A stretch of DNA of 64,000 nucleotides from Kaistella chaponensis (GTDB lineage: Bacteria; Bacteroidota; Bacteroidia; Flavobacteriales; Weeksellaceae). The DNA lies in assembly GCF_900156725.1 (NCBI RefSeq), contig NZ_FTOI01000006.1:124001-188000 (forward strand). The letters run 5' to 3'. Made by a program: the position numbers and the translations under genes. This document shows positions 62,222 through 64,000 of this stretch, piece by piece (positions within the stretch are counted from its first letter, which is position 1; each line of letters begins with the position of its first letter). Below the pieces are notes generated by a model that was not told where the DNA came from, did no database searches, and saw only the letters and a list, made by a program, of their open reading frames with translations.

Positions 62222-64000
62222 TTATTTTATTGTATCATTTCTAACAGAATCTCTTTTAATCAGTGGTTTTTCCGCTGGATTTTTTTTATCTTTTTTGGTC
62301 CTTTTAAAGATGGTATTGAAACTTTTACTATACACTACACCTACCCCGTAACTTTGGTTTGAGCTTGCATTTCCTGCTGCCGTTCCGTTTAAGCCGATGT
62401 TTGTAGGTTTGGAATACGCTCTTAATAAGCGGGTTCCGTCATTTTTTTTCGACCAGTCGTATTCTACAATTCCTTCTCCCGAAAGATATTCGGCGTTGGT
62501 ATTGTCGGATTTCGAAATGGGTATTCCTAAACCTGTTTTTACTTTCACTCTTGGTGACAGCAGAAAACTCACACTTGCGTTTGCACGATTTCCGGTATTG
62601 GAACCAGCGTCTCCATTCAGATAATTCAGATCCACCTGAAACTCATTACTGATGTTATTGAGTACAGAACCCAACTGTTTGAACAACATATCATACCCAG
62701 AACTTTCGGCAAAATTACCAAGATTGATATCAAAAGCAGAACTGCCAACACTGAAACTATTCATGACCAGTACAGAACCAAATTGGATTATTTTTTCGTC
62801 TTCGTTACTCATTTTTTCAGCGAGTATTTCTTTGAGGTTAGACGAGACATCTTGGGCAGAAACACCTAATTCAATTTTCGGATTATTGAGGGTTTGCGTA
62901 ATTTTAGTACTCAGCAAAACATTGATGGGTTGCAGACTTCCACGGTTTAAATATTGACCTGCATTCGTTACGGTTCTCAAATAAGTGGCGTTAATATTCA
63001 AATCGGGAGCGATGGGATCTCCGTCCCAACGGATACTGCTGCCTTTGGAAATTTGGAAAGTTCTGTTCAAAATTGCTTTCGAAACAAAAGTTCCGTTATC
63101 CACGAAATAATCTCCCGCCATCGAAATCGATCCGGATCTGCTCATCAAAAAGCGCAGCTTATCGGAATTTCCACGAACTGAAATATCACCGATATCATCA
63201 CCAACCAAGACATTAACGGTAGTTCCTTTATCTACAGAAAGGGTAAAATCTACATTTAAATTCGCATTCGACCGTTTCTTTTCTTCTACACTCACTACAC
63301 CTGCTTCATCTCGTTTTAAAAACCTCAGCATTTTAAATTCTTCCACATTTGAGGTAGAATTCGAATTAAAGGTAAAGACACTGTTGTTCAACGCGCGCAT
63401 TTCCGGCGTAGAAATATTTAGGGCAGAAACAGGTCCGTCCACGTAAAGTGTTCCTGTACCAAAAACTCGTCCCCAAAATAAATCGAGATCTTTTTGAGTG
63501 GTATTTAACAGCATTAAATTATCGGCTCTCATCACTAAATTGACGCCCATCGAAGATAAGGTTTCAAACTGAATCGCTCCGGAGATTGATCCTTTCGAAT
63601 TGCTGCGACCGTCTTTTACACCTATATCATTCAATATTGCCAAACCTTTAGACAATGATATCACTGTGTCGTCAAAAGAATAATCAACGCCGGTGAAATT
63701 TAATTTGAGACCCAAATCTTTCATGGCAATATCGCCACTGTAGTCTATATCATTTAATTTACCCGAAATTTTCAAATCTCCGGACGCTTTCCCTCGAAGG
63801 TTTCCGAAAATCCCTTTTACAAATTCCTGTGCAAACTGCAGATCAAAATCATTCATGTCTGCAACCAAATTTAATGTTGGTGATGCAGTATTGTTATTAA
63901 TGGTTCCGGTTAGGATCAAATCATTATTACCAATGATTCCTGCTGAAACAACTTTCGCTTCAACATCGAAAACATTGGGAACCGCACTTTTCTTCGCAGA
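62222..64000 (-). CDS. tamB: TamB-family translocation/assembly module (C-terminal part)
   Basis: 592 residues are visible; the frame is open to the window edge and the gene continues beyond it, so the apparent TTG start at 63919 is not real. The visible part is repetitive beta-helix sequence and ends in the DUF490/TamB C-terminal domain (IRWDGDPIAPDLNINATYLRT, KIELGVSAQDVSSNLKEILAEK, SFLLSPRVKVKTGLGIP). TamB spans the periplasm and moves phospholipid to the outer membrane or helps assembly of outer-membrane proteins. A basic tail (KRTKKDKKNP) closes the protein. Confidence 0.92.
   Translation of the reverse strand, partial: SAKKSAVPNVFDVEAKVVSAGIIGNNDLILTGTINNNTASPTLNLVADMNDFDLQFAQEFVKGIFGNLRGKASGDLKISGKLNDIDYSGDIAMKDLGLKLNFTGVDYSFDDTVISLSKGLAILNDIGVKDGRSNSKGSISGAIQFETLSSMGVNLVMRADNLMLLNTTQKDLDLFWGRVFGTGTLYVDGPVSALNISTPEMRALNNSVFTFNSNSTSNVEEFKMLRFLKRDEAGVVSVEEKKRSNANLNVDFTLSVDKGTTVNVLVGDDIGDISVRGNSDKLRFLMSRSGSISMAGDYFVDNGTFVSKAILNRTFQISKGSSIRWDGDPIAPDLNINATYLRTVTNAGQYLNRGSLQPINVLLSTKITQTLNNPKIELGVSAQDVSSNLKEILAEKMSNEDEKIIQFGSVLVMNSFSVGSSAFDINLGNFAESSGYDMLFKQLGSVLNNISNEFQVDLNYLNGDAGSNTGNRANASVSFLLSPRVKVKTGLGIPISKSDNTNAEYLSGEGIVEYDWSKKNDGTRLLRAYSKPTNIGLNGTAAGNASSNQSYGVGVVYSKSFNTIFKRTKKDKKNPAEKPLIKRDSVRNDTIK

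Noticed and set aside
1-64000. CRISPR array, tRNA, rRNA, IS element or prophage
   Set aside because: Intergenic regions were read for repeat-spacer pattern, T-loop GGTTCGAATCC-type motifs and transposase-like frames; none seen. A tRNA scan would be the formal test.
63919-64000. TTG at 63919 as start of the TamB gene
   Set aside because: The frame stays open for the 27 codons to the window edge and TamB proteins are much longer.

Overview
The window is chromosomal DNA from a member of the Bacteroidota, most likely a flavobacterium of the Chryseobacterium/Kaistella group (Weeksellaceae). The signs are an AT-rich sequence, start regions with no clear Shine-Dalgarno sequence, many TAnnTTTG promoter elements, menaquinone methyltransferase next to a type IX secretion (T9SS) PorT gene, two secreted proteins with T9SS C-terminal sorting domains, a split transketolase, and a 6S-like RNA in the flavobacterial zapA-rny context. 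I see no rRNA, tRNA, CRISPR array, prophage, transposase or plasmid gene. The genus assignment is inference.

Layout. 1-806 is a gene-poor AT-rich stretch. 0.8-20 kb is mostly housekeeping: metG, a Mpo1-like membrane protein, a DUF4349 lipoprotein, an RsmI-like methyltransferase, a low-molecular-weight phosphatase, dnaA, thioesterase, pepE, pheA, rarA divergent from yidD, lgt, the NAD(P)HX repair enzyme, mscL, a serA-like dehydrogenase with a HAD phosphatase, idi and gcvT. 20-29 kb holds an ArsC/Spx-like protein, a hotdog thioesterase, a P-type ATPase, rny, a 6S-like RNA, zapA with a coiled-coil partner, and an operon of a membrane-anchored protein, ubiE/menG and porT. 28.7-38 kb holds a ketoacyl synthase III, a phosphoesterase, alaS, msrA, a YceI lipoprotein, an orphan ABC ATPase and a PhnA-like protein.

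38-46 kb is the most accessory-looking part: a TPR sensor kinase with an unusual histidine box, its LytTR response regulator, and two predicted T9SS cargo proteins, one of 1103 residues with a BACON-like domain. After an RsmB-type methyltransferase come asnB (with a 14-bp perfect palindrome upstream), a DHA2 exporter, pirin, catalase, a TMEM175-like channel, a GNAT protein, a sodium-solute symporter, an outer-membrane protein and the two transketolase subunits. The right end has a nitric-oxide/iron-sulfur repair module (membrane protein, Rrf2 regulator, Ric), an Lrp regulator and the C-terminal part of TamB, which runs off the window.

Between genes the window is richer than the gene list suggests. 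There are many intrinsic terminators, often shared by convergent genes. At least three copies of a dispersed hairpin repeat are present, two of them flanking gcvT in opposite orientation and one carrying a second, nested palindrome; a related variant lies at 54.3 kb. Several genes have the -7 box so close to the ATG that their mRNAs should be leaderless or nearly so. I did not find a clearly new multi-gene system. The items most worth testing are the 6S-like RNA, the hairpin repeats, the leaderless promoters, the two candidate operators and the kinase/T9SS cargo cluster.
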